This document shows positions 11,539 to 24,031 of a stretch of 64,000 bases of DNA, piece by piece. The DNA lies in the NCBI GenBank assembly GCA_039707655.1, contig CM077670.1, forward strand, positions 143,200,001 through 143,264,000. The letters are read 5' to 3'. The notes beneath the pieces were generated by a model. It did no database searches. It was given only the letters and a program-made list of their open reading frames with translations, and was not told where the DNA came from. The translations under genes were made by a program, and so were the position numbers. Origin of the DNA: Elymus sibiricus. Lineage: Eukaryota > Streptophyta > Magnoliopsida > Poales > Poaceae. Numbering within the stretch: position 1 is the stretch's first letter; each line of letters begins with the position of its first letter.

Positions 11539-13712
11539 ATGGACGCCGCCGCTGCTCGCCGGGAACGTGCCGCACGCCGAGTCGCCGCCAAGGTCTGGGC
11601 TCCCGCCCGTGGTGTCCCTGGGCGACGCCCTCGCGCTGCCACCGAGCCTGTTGGGGAGTGTGTGGCCTCTTCCGCCCACCCATCGGTGAACGAGCAGGTG
11701 CACGGCCCCTCCGCCGCCACCTCCTCGCTCGCGCGTCACGATTCCCCCGCTCCGCGCGCCGCGCTGCTCATGGCGTAGGAGCTGCTGCGCTACCGCCCCA
11801 CCGAGGATGCCTACGACGCCTGGCTTGGGCGCATCACCGAGCTCGTCGACGCTGTGCACGATGGCCAGGCGCCCTCCCGCTCCCCGTCTGCTCCGCCGTC
11901 CCACGTGGACCGGGCCGAGCACGACGCGCCTCCTCCTCCTCCTCCGGACCGCGACGTGGCCGAGCGCCGCCCCGGAGCCGTCACGTGGCTCGCTCGCGCC
12001 GGGCGGCGATAGCGACAGCTACTAGATCGTCCACCGCGTGCCCCCGAACGCGCGCGCGGCCCTCGAGAGGGCGCGCGACCGCCAGGACCGCGTCCTCCAT
12101 GACGTCGCCATGGCCGGGCGCCAGAACCGCGCAGCCATCAACGGTGGAGCCGTTACCAACGGGGGCTACCTGGCCCTCGCCCCCGAGCTACGTCGCGTGG
12201 TGTGGCCCGACAAGTTCAAGGCAAAGCTCCCTTAGCGCTACGACGGCACCGCAAACCCCACGGAGTTCCTCCTGCTCTACACCATCAGCATCTAGGCCGC
12301 GATGGGGGACAATCGGGTCATGGCGAACTGGTTCCCCATGGCCCTCAAGGACGCTGCGCGCTCGTGGCTCATGAACCTCCCAGAGGCGTCCATCTCTTCG
12401 TGAGAGGACCTGTGCAAGCAGTTCGTCGCCAACTTCAAGGGCACGAGCGACCACCCCCTCACGATCAATGACCTGCGGAACGTGCGTCAGCGCCCTGGCG
12501 AGCCCCTTCATAAGTTCATCCAGCGCTTCAGCCAGGTGCACCACAAGATCCCGAAGGCCTCCGACGCCGCAATCATCTCCGCCTTCACCAGTGGCGTCAT
12601 GGACATGAAGATGCGCGAGAAGCTCTCAGTTAGGGATGAGCTAGACTCCGCGGTAGAGCTATTCGTCCTCGCCGACCGCTGCGCCAAGGCCGAAGAGGGA
12701 TGCCTCTTCCTCCACAACGACGCTGACGCTGAGCCTGGCACGGCAAAGCCCAAGGCCAAGCACACCAAGCGCAAGGGCCCAGCCATGCTCGCGGCGGAGC
12801 CGGACTGCAAGCGCGGCCACGACCGCGGTGAGGCCAAGAAGGACGCCCGCCCTTTCTGTGCCTACCACAACTTGAACTCCCACAACACAGAGGACAGCCA
12901 CGAGCTCAAGCTGCTTCGCGAGGGCCGCACCGAGTGCCGCAAGGAGCGCGGCAAGGGCCGTGTTGGCGGCAACAGAGGTGGCCGCTGGGGCGAAGACCAC
13001 AACAACGGCGCTGGCAACAACAACCGTCAGGGCTGGCAGAACCAGCCATGGCAGGCTGACCCTCAGGCCAACGACGCCCCAATACGCGCCAACGACTCCC
13101 ATCCCACTGAGAACGCTGGGGGCTACCAAGAGCCCCGCAGGGTGGCCTGCATCCTCGGCGAGGCCCAGGCCCCTCCATCCAACGACCACTTCAAGCAGTT
13201 GTCTCAGGAGGTGAACACGGCCCTCCCGGCGCTCGAGTCCACCGGCCGCCTCAAGTGGTCTGAGTTCCCCATTGCCTTCGATGCCCGCGACCACACCAAG
13301 TCCACGAAGGGCGTGGGCGCCGTCCCCCTGCTGTGCACCCCCACCATCAGCAACGTCGCTCTCACTAAGACCCTCATCGACGGAGGTGCCGGCCTCAACA
13401 TGATCTCCATCGAGACCTTCGAGACGCTTCAAGTGCCCTACGAGCGCCTGATGCCCCCCAGGCCCTTCTCGGGTGTCACCGACGGCTCCACTGTCCCCCT
13501 GGGGCAGGTGCGCCTTCCCGTCAACTTCGGCACCCGCAAGAACTACCGTACGGAGTTCTTCGTCTTCGATGTGGCTCACATCGGCCTGCCTTACAACGCC
13601 ATCTTGGGCTACCCGGCGCTCACCAAGTTCATGGCCCCAACCCACCACGCCTACGGCCTCGTCAAAATGCCCGGCAGCCGCAGTACCCTCACCGTCCGCT
13701 GCGACGAGAAGG
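11539..13712 (+). pseudogene. gag: gag-protease of element 4, interrupted by the CACTA transposon
   Basis: Starts at ATG 11539 (MDAAAARRERAARR). The capsid (retrotransposon gag) domain includes WFPMALKDAARSWLMNLPEA and FKGTSDHPLTINDLRNVRQ. A Cys/His cluster CAYHNLNSHNTED (about 12858-12896) sits where the zinc knuckle is expected; element 8 keeps the final Cys (TEDCQ), which here reads TEDSH. The aspartic protease motif LIDGGAGLNMIS lies near 13373. Defects: one frameshift around 11930-11960; in-frame TAG at 11776, 12023, 12233 and 12292, at each of which element 8 still has CAG; and TGG-to-TGA near 12402. The frame ends where CACTACAAG begins. Gag would form the virus-like particle in the cytoplasm and protease would process it; this copy cannot. 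Confidence 0.88.
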
Positions 13713-14199
13713 CACTACAAGAAATATGTCAACTTGTGACCTTCTGTCAGTGACCCTGGAAGAAATGGTCGTAAATCTATGACCATTTGAGACCAATTGG
13801 TCATAAGCTATTCGGGGGGCTCCAAACCCTAAACCATAACGACCATTTTGGTCAGAAAGGTCGTAATTTTCTTACACGAAATGGTCGTAAATCAGACAGC
13901 ACTGGTCCGCTGCCTTATTTCTAGCTGATCACGACCAATATAGATGGTCATAGCCTTGTAAATTGTGGTGCATTGCTATGACTAGGAGCCACCTCATCAG
14001 TTTTGCCTATGTGTCATGCCCATGTGTCAATTTTTGCCCTAGGTTGTGATGCATCCTACATTTCTGTCATTCCCAAAATTCCCAAAAAATTCTCATAAAT
14101 TCTTTGGATCATATCTTCCTCGAATATGTCAAAAACCTTCCTTGCCTAGTTCAAAAATAATTCAGGAATATTCATTTTCCTATTATGTTCAGAACAACA

Positions 14200-15450
14200 C
14201 TTTGTGAAGGAAGTGCTATTTATATTTTCTTGATTGCCCTCAAAATTTTTGGGCACTATTTCCTATCCAAATCATTGCCTCATGACAAAATTCAGCTCCA
14301 TTTGCCTAGTAAATCTTCCTCAGCAAATTTCCAAAGTTTCTGATCAACTAGAAGCTTTGTGAAGGAAGTACTAGCTAGGCATATCCTAATGAGTTGAATT
14401 TTTGCCACATCTTCTATATGCCCAAATCATAGCTCTCCACAAAATTTGAGCCCCATCTAACAATCCATGTGAGCTCACCATCCAATCTTTGTTTCTAGTA
14501 ATATTTTCAGCTTGGGAAGCAACTATATTTTATATTACTTTATAATTGCTGCAAATTTACCAGGACATGACCCTACCCATAGAACCTCCCTCCACCAAAT
14601 TTTAGCTCATTTAATTTAGCCAATTTCCCTCAATATTTTTCCCAATTTTCTGTTCAGTGGAGAGCATTGTGAAGGAAGTACCATTTTATTTATCCAAATG
14701 GTATGAAATTTTTACAGTGCGTTCATATGCCCAAATTAACATCCTCATCCAAATTGCAGCTCAATCGAATCATCTATGTGAGCCCAGCTTCAATTTCTAT
14801 TTTCTGGCCAGATTGGCACATTGCAAAGCAAGTGCTATCTAGACCACTCCTATTGCCCTAAAACTTTTTAGGCACTCTTCCATATCCAAATCATTGCCAC
14901 ATGACAATATTCAGCTCCATTTGCATAGTAAATCTTCCTTAGAAAATTTCCAAAGTTTCTATCCAGAGAGAAGCTTTGTGAAGGAAGTACTAGCTAGGAT
15001 TATCCAAATGATTTGAGATTTTGCCAAATCTTCCATATGCTCAAATCATCACTCTCCATAAAATTTGAGCTCTATCCAGCAATCCATGTGAGCTCATCAT
15101 CCAATCTTTATTCTGGTCATATTTTTAGATTGTGAAGCAACTATATTTTATATTGCTTAATTATTGCTGAAACTTTACCAGGGCATGTTCCTACCTATAT
15201 AACTTCCCTCCACAAAATGTCAGCTCAAACCATTCGTTCATTTGTACCCAGCTTCAACATCCATATTTCTTTCCAATGTGGTACTTTGCAAAGCAAGTGC
15301 CACCTAGGCTCCTCCATTTGAGCTGCAAATTTGCCAAGACAGTCTCCTTAGTAGATGATCATCCTCAGCCAAAACTCAGGCCCATTGGCCATGTGCATTT
15401 CCCGCACCGCAAATCAAACACTTGGCTGCTAATTCATGTTTGACCTTAGT
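14200..15450. repeat. About 619-bp direct repeat, two diverged copies, in the CACTA element
   Basis: CCAAATCATTGCC(T/A)CATGACAA at 14267 recurs at 14886. The following stretches (TTCAGCTCCATTTGC, GAAGGAAGTACTAGCTAGG, GAAGCAACTATATTTTATATT) repeat with the same spacing. The motif GAAGGAAGT(G/A)C occurs at least four times. Confidence 0.75.
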
Positions 15451-15662
15451 TCAATCTCCTCGTGAGAATCTTCTGTTGTATTCTTCTTCCTAACACCTAC
15501 CGGGGGAGTGACCAACCCACCAGACATGCCTAGGCCGCCCAGAACGCGTGGCAACGCCATGGTCACGCGGTGACCACTGGCTGGCATGCCAGTTTACGCG
15601 CTCTGGAGTTGGGGGCCTCGGCCACCATCCAAACCTCGACATCTCACCACCATACCATGTAT

Positions 15663-18600
15663 CTCTGATTAAATAGATACTTATGTACCTAGAAATGATT
15701 TTTGGAAAAAATAAAGAGCAAACTATAAGGCAGTTGCAGTTCAAATTTGACCCGCTTCCTCCTGAATCGCGGAAATTTGTCTTTTTCACGAGAGGTGGAT
15801 CATAGCTTTTGAAATGCAACCATTTGGTCAATTGTACATTAAATATGGCCTAATATTTTAGAAAATTGATTTGGTCCAATTTTAAAACAAATATATGGTA
15901 GGTCCTTCAAAAAAAACTCATTTTGGGCACTCGAAAAATGGAAAATGATTTTTTCGTCCAAAGAAAATGAAAACTTCCTTAGGAAACATTGTTTGCCATT
16001 ACAAGATGCAGCCTTGTGCACAATATGAGATCATTTGAACAAACTATGCCATGAATGTGGCCATAAGATTGATCATTTGGCTTGAAAGCCATGAATCTTC
16101 ACACATGATAGCTCATTTCTGAGAACACTTTTTAAAAATAATTGTCGTATTACAAGTTTATTATTTTTCCTGGTAACTTGATCACATATAATGACACAAT
16201 GCGAAGGTTTTCCAATTTTTTTGATTTTTGTTGAATTTCTTGTGCCCGTTTCAAAATGCGGTCAAAACGACGGGCATGACCGTTCGTAGCTAGGGGTTGA
16301 ATCTTGCAAAACTTTTGGAGTTTCTCTGATTAAATAGATACGTATGTACCTAGAAATGATTTTTGGAAAAAATAAAGAGCAAACTATGAGGCAGTTGTAG
16401 TTCAAATTTGACCAGCTTCCTGCTGAATCGGCGGAAATTTGTCTTTTTCACGAGAGGTGGATCAAAAGCTTTTGACACCCAACCATTTGGTCAATTGTAC
16501 ATTAAATATGGCCTAATATTTTATAAAATTGATTTGGTCCAATTTTGCAACAAATATTTGCTAGGTTCTTCACAAAAAAATCCATTTTGGGCACTCAAAA
16601 AATGGAAAATGAATTTATCGTGCAAAGAAAATGAAAACTTCCTTAGGCAACATTGTTTGCCATTCCAAGATACACCCTTGTGCAAAATATGAGATCATTT
16701 GAACAAACTATGCCATGAATGTGGCCATAAGATTGATCATTTGGCTTGAAAGCCATGAATCTTCACACATGTTAGCTTATTTCTGAGAACACTTTTTTAA
16801 AATAATTGTCGTATTACAAGATTATTATTTTTTCTGGAAACTATGTCACATATAATGACACAATGCGAAGGTTTTCAATTTTTTTTATTTTTTTTGAATT
16901 TCTTATGCACGTCTCAAAATGCGGTCAAAACGACGGGCATGACCGTTCGTAGCTAGGGGTTGAATCTTGCAAAATTTTTGGAATTTCTCTGATTAAATAG
17001 ATACTTATGTACCTAGAAATGATTTTTGGAAAAAATAAAGAGCAAACTATAAGGCAACTGCAGTTCAAATTTGACCCGCTTCCTATTGAATCGGCGAAAA
17101 TTTGTCTTTTTCACGAGAGGTGGATCAAAAGCTTTTGACACCCAACCATTTGGCCAATTGTACATTAAATATGGACTAATATTTTTAAAAATTGATTTGG
17201 TCCAATTGTGCAACAAATATTTGCTAGGTTCTTCACAAAAAAATCCATTTTGGGCACTCAAAAAATGGAAAATGAATTTTTCGTGCAAAGAAAGTGAAAA
17301 CTTCCTTAGGCAACATGGTTTGTCATTCCAATATGCACCCTTGTGCACAATAAGAGATCATTTGAACAAACTATGCCATGAATGTTGCCATAACATTGGC
17401 CATCTGCCTTAAAAGCCATGGATCTTCATACATGATAGCTCGATTCTGAGAACACTTTTTTAAGACATTTGCCGTAGTCCAAGTTTGTTATTTTTCCTGG
17501 AAACTAGGCCACATATAATGACACAATGCGAAGGTTATCAATTTTTTTTGAATTTCTTATGCCCGTTTCAAAATGCGGTCAAAACGACGGGCATGACCGT
17601 TTGTAGCTAGGGGTTGAATCTTGCAAAACTTTTGGAATTTCTCTGATTAAATAGATACTTATGTACCTAGAAATGATTTTTGGAAAAAATAAAGAGCAAA
17701 CTATAAGGCAGCTGCAGTTCAAATTTGACCCGCTTCCTGCTGAATCGTCGGAAATTTGTCTTTTTCACGAGAGGTGGATCAAAGCTTTTAACACACAACC
17801 ATTTGGGAAATTATACATTAAATATGGCCTAATATTTTAGAAAAGTGATTTGGTCCAATTTTGCAAATAATATATGGTAGGTCCTTCACAAAAAAACTCA
17901 TTTTGGGCACTCGAAAAATGGAAAATGAAATTTTCTGCCAAAGAAAATGAAAACTTCCTTTGGCAACATTGTTTGCCATTCCAAGATGCACCCTTCTGCA
18001 CAATATAAGATCATTTGAACAAACTATGCCATGAATGTGGCCATAAGATTGATCATTTGGCTTGAAAGCCATGAATCTTCACACATGATAGCTCATTTCT
18101 GAGAACACTTTTTTTAAACAATTGCCGTATTACAAGTTTATTATTTTTCCTGGTAACTTGGTCACATATAATGACACAATGCGAAGGTTTTTCAATTTTT
18201 CAATTTTTTTTGAAATTTTCATTCCCATTTCAAAATGCGGTCAAAACGGCGGGCATAACCGTTCCTAGCTAGTGGTTGAATCTTAAAAAACTTTTGGTGT
18301 TTCTCTGATTAAATAAATACTTATGTATCTAGAAATGATTTTTGGAAAAAATAAAGAGCAAACTACAAGGCAGCTGCAGTTCAAATTTGACCCGCTTACT
18401 ACTGAATCGACGGAAATTTGTCTTTTTCACGAGAGGTGGATCAAAGCTTTTGACACGCAACCATTTGGTCAATTGTACATTAAATATGGCCTAATATTTT
18501 AGAAAATTGATTTGGTCCAATTTTGCAATAAATATATGGTAGGTCCTTCACAAAAAAATTCATTTTGGGCACTCGAAAAATGGAAAATGAAATTTTCGTC

Positions 18601-19420
18601 CAAAGAAAATGAAAACTTCCTTAGGCAACATTGTTTGCCATTCCAAGATGCACCCTTGTGCACAATATGAGATCATTTGAACAAACTATGCCATGAATGT
18701 GGCCATAAGATTGATCATTTGGCTTGAAAGCCATGAATCTTCACACATGATAGGTCGTTTCTGAGAACACTTTTTTAAAATATTTGCCGTAGTCCAAGTT
18801 TGTTATTTTTCCTGGAAACTAGGTCACATATAATGACACAATGCGAAGGTTTTCTATTTTTTTTGATTTTTTTTGAATTTCTTATGCCGGTTTCAAAATG
18901 TGGTCAAAACAGCTGGCCTGACCGTTCGTAGCTAGGGGTGGAATCTTGCAATTTTTTTGATGGATCTCTGATGAAATACATACTTGTGTACTTAGAAATA
19001 AATTTTGTAAAAAATAAATGGCAAACTATGAGGCAGTCGTAGTTCAAATTTGACCCGCTTCCTGCTGAATCGGCAGAAATTTGTCTTTTTGACGAGAGGT
19101 GGATCAATTGTACATAAAATGTGGTCTAATATTTTGAAAAATGGAGTGGTGCCATTTTGCAACAATTATTTGGTAGGTTCTTCACAAAAAAGCATTTTTG
19201 ACACTCCGAAAATAGATTTTTTTTTTGCAGAAACTCATTTCTGAGAACACTCGGTGACATTTGGCGACACAAATATTTATCTTATTCCAATTTTATTATT
19301 TTTCCTGAAAACTAGGTCACATTTGGTGACACAGTGAGAAGGTTTTCCTTTGTTTTTGCTTTTTTTTTGAATTTCCCAAGTCATAAAATAGCTGACATGA
19401 TTTAACACCTTATTTTTAGT
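15663..19420. repeat. About 660-bp tandem array, five full copies plus a partial one, in the CACTA element
   Basis: Units starting CTCTGATTAAATAGATAC begin at 15663, 16324, 16987, 17641 and 18303, with a diverged sixth at 18966; spacings are 661, 663, 654, 662 and 663. Each unit contains TTTGTCTTTTTCACGAGAGG, GAGATCATTTGAACAAACTATG, and AAAATGCGGTCAAAAC near its end. The last unit is shortened by internal deletions. Open frames of 80-110 codons recur in both strands but show no protein-like conservation, so I treat the array as non-coding. Confidence 0.9.
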
Positions 19421-19439
19421 CGATTACGACCAATTTAGA

Positions 19440-21900
19440 TGGTCATAACGTGTACTGCGTTCTGACATGTTTTGGACCGTTGGATGCCGGAGGAGTGGAT
19501 GGCCAGGATTTGATCTAGGGGATGGATCCGTGGACTCGGATGCCATTGGCTGGCTGCCTTTCCATCTCCTACCAAAGAAAAAAAAAGAAAATCCATCTCT
19601 CTCCCTCTCACAGCCGCCACTGCCCTATCCCCACGACTCCTCTGCCTACCACCCATAGCCGCCGCCCCAGCCTTCTCCCGCCTCGATTCCGGCGAGTTCC
19701 AGCATCCCTCGCCGGCGTGTAGGACAGATCCGAGCTCCCCTGCCTGATTGCCTCCGCTGCTCCCTTTCCTCCGGCTAGATCCGCCTCTCGCGGCTTCTGG
19801 TTGACGCATCATTGTAGATATGCACCCGAGCCTCCCTTCCCTCGCATCGGCCAAATCCCTTCCCTCGCGCCACACCCGAGCCTCCCTTCCCTCGCACCGG
19901 CCAAATCCCTTCCCTCGCGCCGCACCCGAGCCTCCCCGAGCTACCCGTCCCTGGCAGCGGCGCTCTTTGATGCTGTCGATCCCCTTTCGTCTATCTCCCT
20001 CTCCCTCGATTCAGATCGACAGAGCTGGCGCATGTCCTCTCTGCCCCTTCTCCCCCAGCCCCGGCATCGGCGTGTGTGCTTCGATGCGCAGGGCTCCGTC
20101 GAGCTGGCCGGACCGCGGCACACGGCTACCAGGAACGCATCGGCGCCGATTTGATTCGATCCTCAAGGTAACCCTCCCCTACCCCTTCCGCTTCTCTCTT
20201 CGATTTGATTCGATCCCATATGGCAGCCATGGATGAACACTGACCACAGTGTACGTTGCTCCGATTCATCGTGTTCCGCTATGCTGCAAGACACCCCTGG
20301 ATCTTGCTGCAGGAGGTGGGTGTCAGAGAACCAACCTGAGACGTGAGCCAACCTCCAATTCTTGGGCTCTAGGACAACAAGGACACAACACACGCACAAG
20401 GTTTCTTCTCTGAACCTTCTCTCTGAAGAACATAACACACACACACACGAGCTTGTTGTCTCTCTGAAGCTCTCTGTCTTTTATTCACTAGGTGTATATG
20501 ACGATAGAATGGAAGTTGATGAACATTAATAAGGCCTTTTGTTGTTCTAGAGATGCATGAGATTCGTGCAACCCTTTTGCTTGTGTTGGGATGAAAACAA
20601 CCACCAATTTACCAGATCGGAAAATAACTGCAACTAAAAATTAATTTAATTATGACAAGTGATTGATTTCTTCACGATTTTAGCACTTTCGCCGGTGATT
20701 TGATTCCGTCCATGTGGTTCAATTTCTATGCCCAGGATGAACATGCTCTGCTCCAGTCTAGCTCTCAGTAATCCCTTCACATACTACGGCAGGGATGGAC
20801 GACATCATCGAGTCAATGGACGATGGTTTGTAATTTGCTCCTCACAACTTATTATTTTGTTGTATCGCTATTCTGATGATTACTAATTTGAAAGGCAGGT
20901 GGATGGCTGATGTTGAACTCATGATGACATTATTTGCAGGACAAGTATGAGTGTGTGGTGAAGGTCAATGGCAATGTGGAGAAGAAGTTCTGTCCTTGGT
21001 TTTGCTCTATTGGTGAAGCTTCCTCTCTGCTATTCTGTAGGAGAATCTGAGATGCAACTTCCAACGCCTCAAAATCCAGCAGAAAAAAGGTTTGGTTTTG
21101 CTCCTCCTACTCCTACTCTAGCTAGCTGTACATTGCTGCTACCTGCACTTTGCATTCCTGCCACCCATGGATGCCTAACTGAATCACAACCTCAACCAAA
21201 AAGAAAAACTAATATCAATCTTGTTTGCTGCAGCATATGCAAATACAGTTGGGGATTCAGTTGTTGACTTGTGTAATCATGCCATAAATTGGCACGACTT
21301 TGTTTGCATCATCATGTACAGGACCCCGCCGTGTTTGCGACGCATCCACCGACACTGGGCCGCTTCCGGTATAGGTGAACCGTTTCCCCTCTCTACTCAT
21401 CCATGGAACCATGTTCGTGTGTTTGATTCAGACTGTGATATAAGACACACACACACACACTGTAGGCAGCATGTAAGCTAGATTTTCTTTTCTTCTTATT
21501 CCTAAAATTTGAGAATTGAACAACTTTTGGAAGCAGCCTAAGTATGTGTATTAGGCTTTCTAGGTGTGCTCCTGTGTGCTACTTTGGAATTTTCTTGCTC
21601 TCATGTGAACTGTTCTATTTTTCAACAGTTTTGGTGGTTCATGCTAGCAAGAGTCCTTGCGTGATCAATCTGACGGATTGGTTTTTTGAAAACCACCATG
21701 AGAGCAGGCTAGCTAATACCTAAGATATTGAAGTATATAAAGTTAATTACCCACTTGCATCTTCCATTGACTTGAACAGTGGCAATTGAGCACCACAACT
21801 ACTAGTATAACTCATCTTAATTTTCTACAGAAGATCGGTAGGTATCTAGTACTGGTAGATTTAGAATATTTAGTCCTGAAAATTAAAGGTAGCAGCAGTA
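19440..21900 (+). other. GC-rich, gene-like segment (possible captured gene 5' end), not recognised
   Basis: Composition changes abruptly from A/T-rich repeats to a C-rich leader (about 19560-20165) that ends in a consensus-like donor CTCAAG|GTAACC (about 20163-20172). Later short candidate exons are bounded by TTGCAG (about 20940) and TTCTGTAG (about 21041) acceptors, and a short frame MDDIIESMDD starts near 20795. It looks like the promoter, leader and first exons of a plant gene carried in the transposon. No family could be recognised, and no long open frame spans the candidate exons. It also holds two short (AC)n runs (about 20433 and 21446). Confidence 0.35.
19824..19937. repeat. 50-bp tandem repeat, 2.3 copies
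   Basis: ACCCGAGCCTCCCTTCCCTC begins at 19824 and 19874, and a shorter copy at 19924. It lies in the C-rich leader of the gene-like segment. Confidence 0.9.
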
Positions 21901-21906
21901 AATGAG

Positions 21907-23757
21907 TCAAACAAAAATATCCATCTGCAGGATCCCCTCCAGGCGGCCAGGATCCTCCTCGACCACCGCCTCAGCCTCCTCCCCTGCCGGCCGCTCGGCC
22001 GCGCGGGTAGGACTCGGCACGGCTGCCTCCGGCTCGTGGCGCCCTGGTGATCGCTCGAGGCTTGCGGTGGCCACTGCGTCGGCGCCCGCCTCCCCCTCGG
22101 GGCGGGCCCCTTCCGGAGGCACCCTTTCTCCGGCAGGAGGGAAGGCCTCCTCGGGAGGACAGGCAGATCCCGCAGACCCCTCCTCCACAACTCCGTCATG
22201 CTTCGCGAGGATCGTCGGGGGCGCCAGTGCGCCAACCGCCCCCAACTCCTGCTGAGCCCGGTGGGCTCTCCGGCATCCTCATCCTGGACACCCTCCTTCT
22301 TCTTCTTCGGCGGGGAGCCCCTACTGCATAACTAGGGATCAAGCCGAGCCGTGCAGGATGCGGCGGTGGGCATAAAGAACGCGCGAGGCAGGGGGACTTA
22401 CTCGTCTCTGGTGACCCATCGCCGCTTCCTTAGCTTCCCTCCAGGGCGGCTGCCGCTTTCGCACCCTCGGGACTCTTTGGGGCCCCCTCCCGAGGCCCTG
22501 CCATGGGGCCCGTCTAGGCCCCCTCCCGAGGCTTCGGCGGGCGGGATCACCCCGCCAGTCGCGGGTTTCTCCTCGCCAAGGGCTTCCTCCATCGGGGGCG
22601 CAGACCGCTGGGGCTCATCTCGGGGCCCCCCGGCGTCACTGCTGCCGCCGCTTCTGGTTCCTACCGTCGACAGGCGGCGAGTCGGCTCAGAGGCCGCCGC
22701 CTCGCTCTAGGCGTCCGCCGCGGCCGCCGCCTTGGTGTCGCCTTCACCTCCGGGAAGCGGCAGCACCTGGACCGGATTGTCGCGGGTCCCACATGACCCG
22801 GGGGCACAAGCCCCCACTGATCAAACAGTGGCATGCCGGCCCGCACGTCCTCCCAGTTTCCGAATTAGTAAATTGGAGCCGCGCTTGGTGGCGGGAATGA
22901 TGTCGCCGCGGCAAGGAGAACGTTCACCAGCCCCTCCACCACCTCCGGGGCAAGGCGATCGGGGCTCAGCCTCATGGGGTCTCCCAGGCCTGAGTTGGTC
23001 CATACTGGGCGAAGGCGCCTCTGGAGGGGGGCAATGCGCTTGCGCATCAACTCCTTGATGACCATGCTCGCGGTGAGCCCGCCGGCTTGGAGCACTCGCA
23101 TACTCGCCATGACTGGCCCCAGCGCGGCCTCGGTCAGCTCGGCGAGCCCCACCCGGAGCTCGGCATCACTGGCGCCTCCGGGATTTTGAGCAAGGGGCTG
23201 TACTGACGCGCGTCCATGTAGACCCAGCGCTCCCTAAAGCCTTCCACCTCCTTGGGGAGCCGCACGTCGATGATGTCCGCGTGCATGCCCGCGACCATCT
23301 GGAATGACACGCAGCCCGAGCGCTGGTCCGCCTTGGTCAGTCGGAGGCAGAAAAATTTCCGGAGGAAGGCCACGGATGGCAGCACCCCCAGAAAGGCCTC
23401 GCAGAGGTAGGCGAAGATGGAGAGAAGAAGGACCGAGCTCGGGTGCAGGTGCAACGCATGAACCTGGTAGTGGCTGAGCACGGCGTTGAAGAAGTCGGAG
23501 AAGGGAGGCACCAGCCCGGCGAAGACGGAGTGGAGGAAGAATGGGAAGGTCGTGCCCCCTCGCTGCACCACGGGGCGCGACGCCGGCCAGATCTTCGTGG
23601 CCCCGTTCCCATTGTGGGCGCTGGCCGTCATCAGCCGCACCTTGTCTAGGCCCTCCTCGTTGAGGATCACGGATTTCAGCAGCGCGGGCCCCGGCCCCGG
23701 CGGGACCGACGACCCCGGCTCGGCGGTTTTCTTCTTCCCTTTCCTGCCAGCGGCCAT
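21907..23757 (-). pseudogene. Antisense aORF of element 4, 3' end deleted
   Basis: Starts at ATG 23757 (MAAGRKGKKKTAEPG), 275 bp inside the 3' LTR. The N-terminal domain has AGLVPPFSDFFNAVLSHY, FAYLCEAFLGVLPSV, WVYMDAR, KRIAPLQRR and FDQWGLVP, matching the aORFs of elements 8 and 9. Exon 1 ends KLRKRRWVTRDE at 22402; the intron 22401-22324 (78 bp, GTAAGT..GCAG) keeps phase 2, and exon 2 opens with SPPKKKKEG, a basic nuclear-signal-like cluster, then an acidic Ala/Glu-rich region. Frameshifts near 23150 and 22800 and a stop at 22865 break it. The sequence stops abruptly at about 21907, where the CACTA segment begins; the coiled coil and C-terminal part are gone. A TATA-like CGATAAAGCC lies at about 23867-23876 on the minus strand. 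Confidence 0.82.
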
Positions 23758-24031
23758 GGTGGTGGAGAGATTGGAAGTTGGGGGAGGAGCAACGGAGAAG
23801 CTGCTCGGGCGAGACGAAGGGCAAGATGGGGATGAGGAGCAATGATGCGCTGCTCCCCGTGCGGGCAGGCTTTATCGCCAAGACGGCGGTTATCGAGGCG
23901 TCATGGGGAGTGGGGGTGACCCACCCCGCGGAAGCCGCCACGCGTTGCCTCTGGGCCCGGCAGCTCGATGGGCCCCGCGACATTTCATCCCTAACCGGGC
24001 GGAACGTGCGCGCTGCGGGCCTGGGGGCTAC

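Larger units (their letters stand above)
13713..21906 (+). mobile_element. CACTA transposon, left end intact, right end missing
   Basis: The terminus CACTACAAGAAATATGTC interrupts the protease codons of element 4. It is followed by subterminal copies of ATGGTCGTAAATC / GACCAATTNGATGGTCAT-type motifs (13740-13960; one more at 19427-19446), a hallmark of CACTA ends. No inverted TTGTAGTG terminus was found before the aORF of element 4 resumes at about 21907. No transposase (TnpD-like) coding was seen. The body holds two sets of long tandem repeats (14200-15450, 15663-19420) and a GC-rich, gene-like segment (19440-21900). I infer a non-autonomous CACTA that lost its right end in a deletion that also removed the pol of element 4. 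The right boundary is approximate. Confidence 0.7.

Noticed and set aside
12659..13648. Minus-strand open frame of about 330 codons
   Set aside because: Shadow of gag in element 4; the same antisense frame appears opposite gag in element 8 (55587-56681), following gag codon bias only.
15490..19107. Repeated ORFs of 60-113 codons in the CACTA array
   Set aside because: They recur only because the 660-bp unit recurs; frames break between units and run on both strands.
20433..21462. Short (AC)n runs
   Set aside because: Ordinary microsatellites, too short to be worth separate entries.
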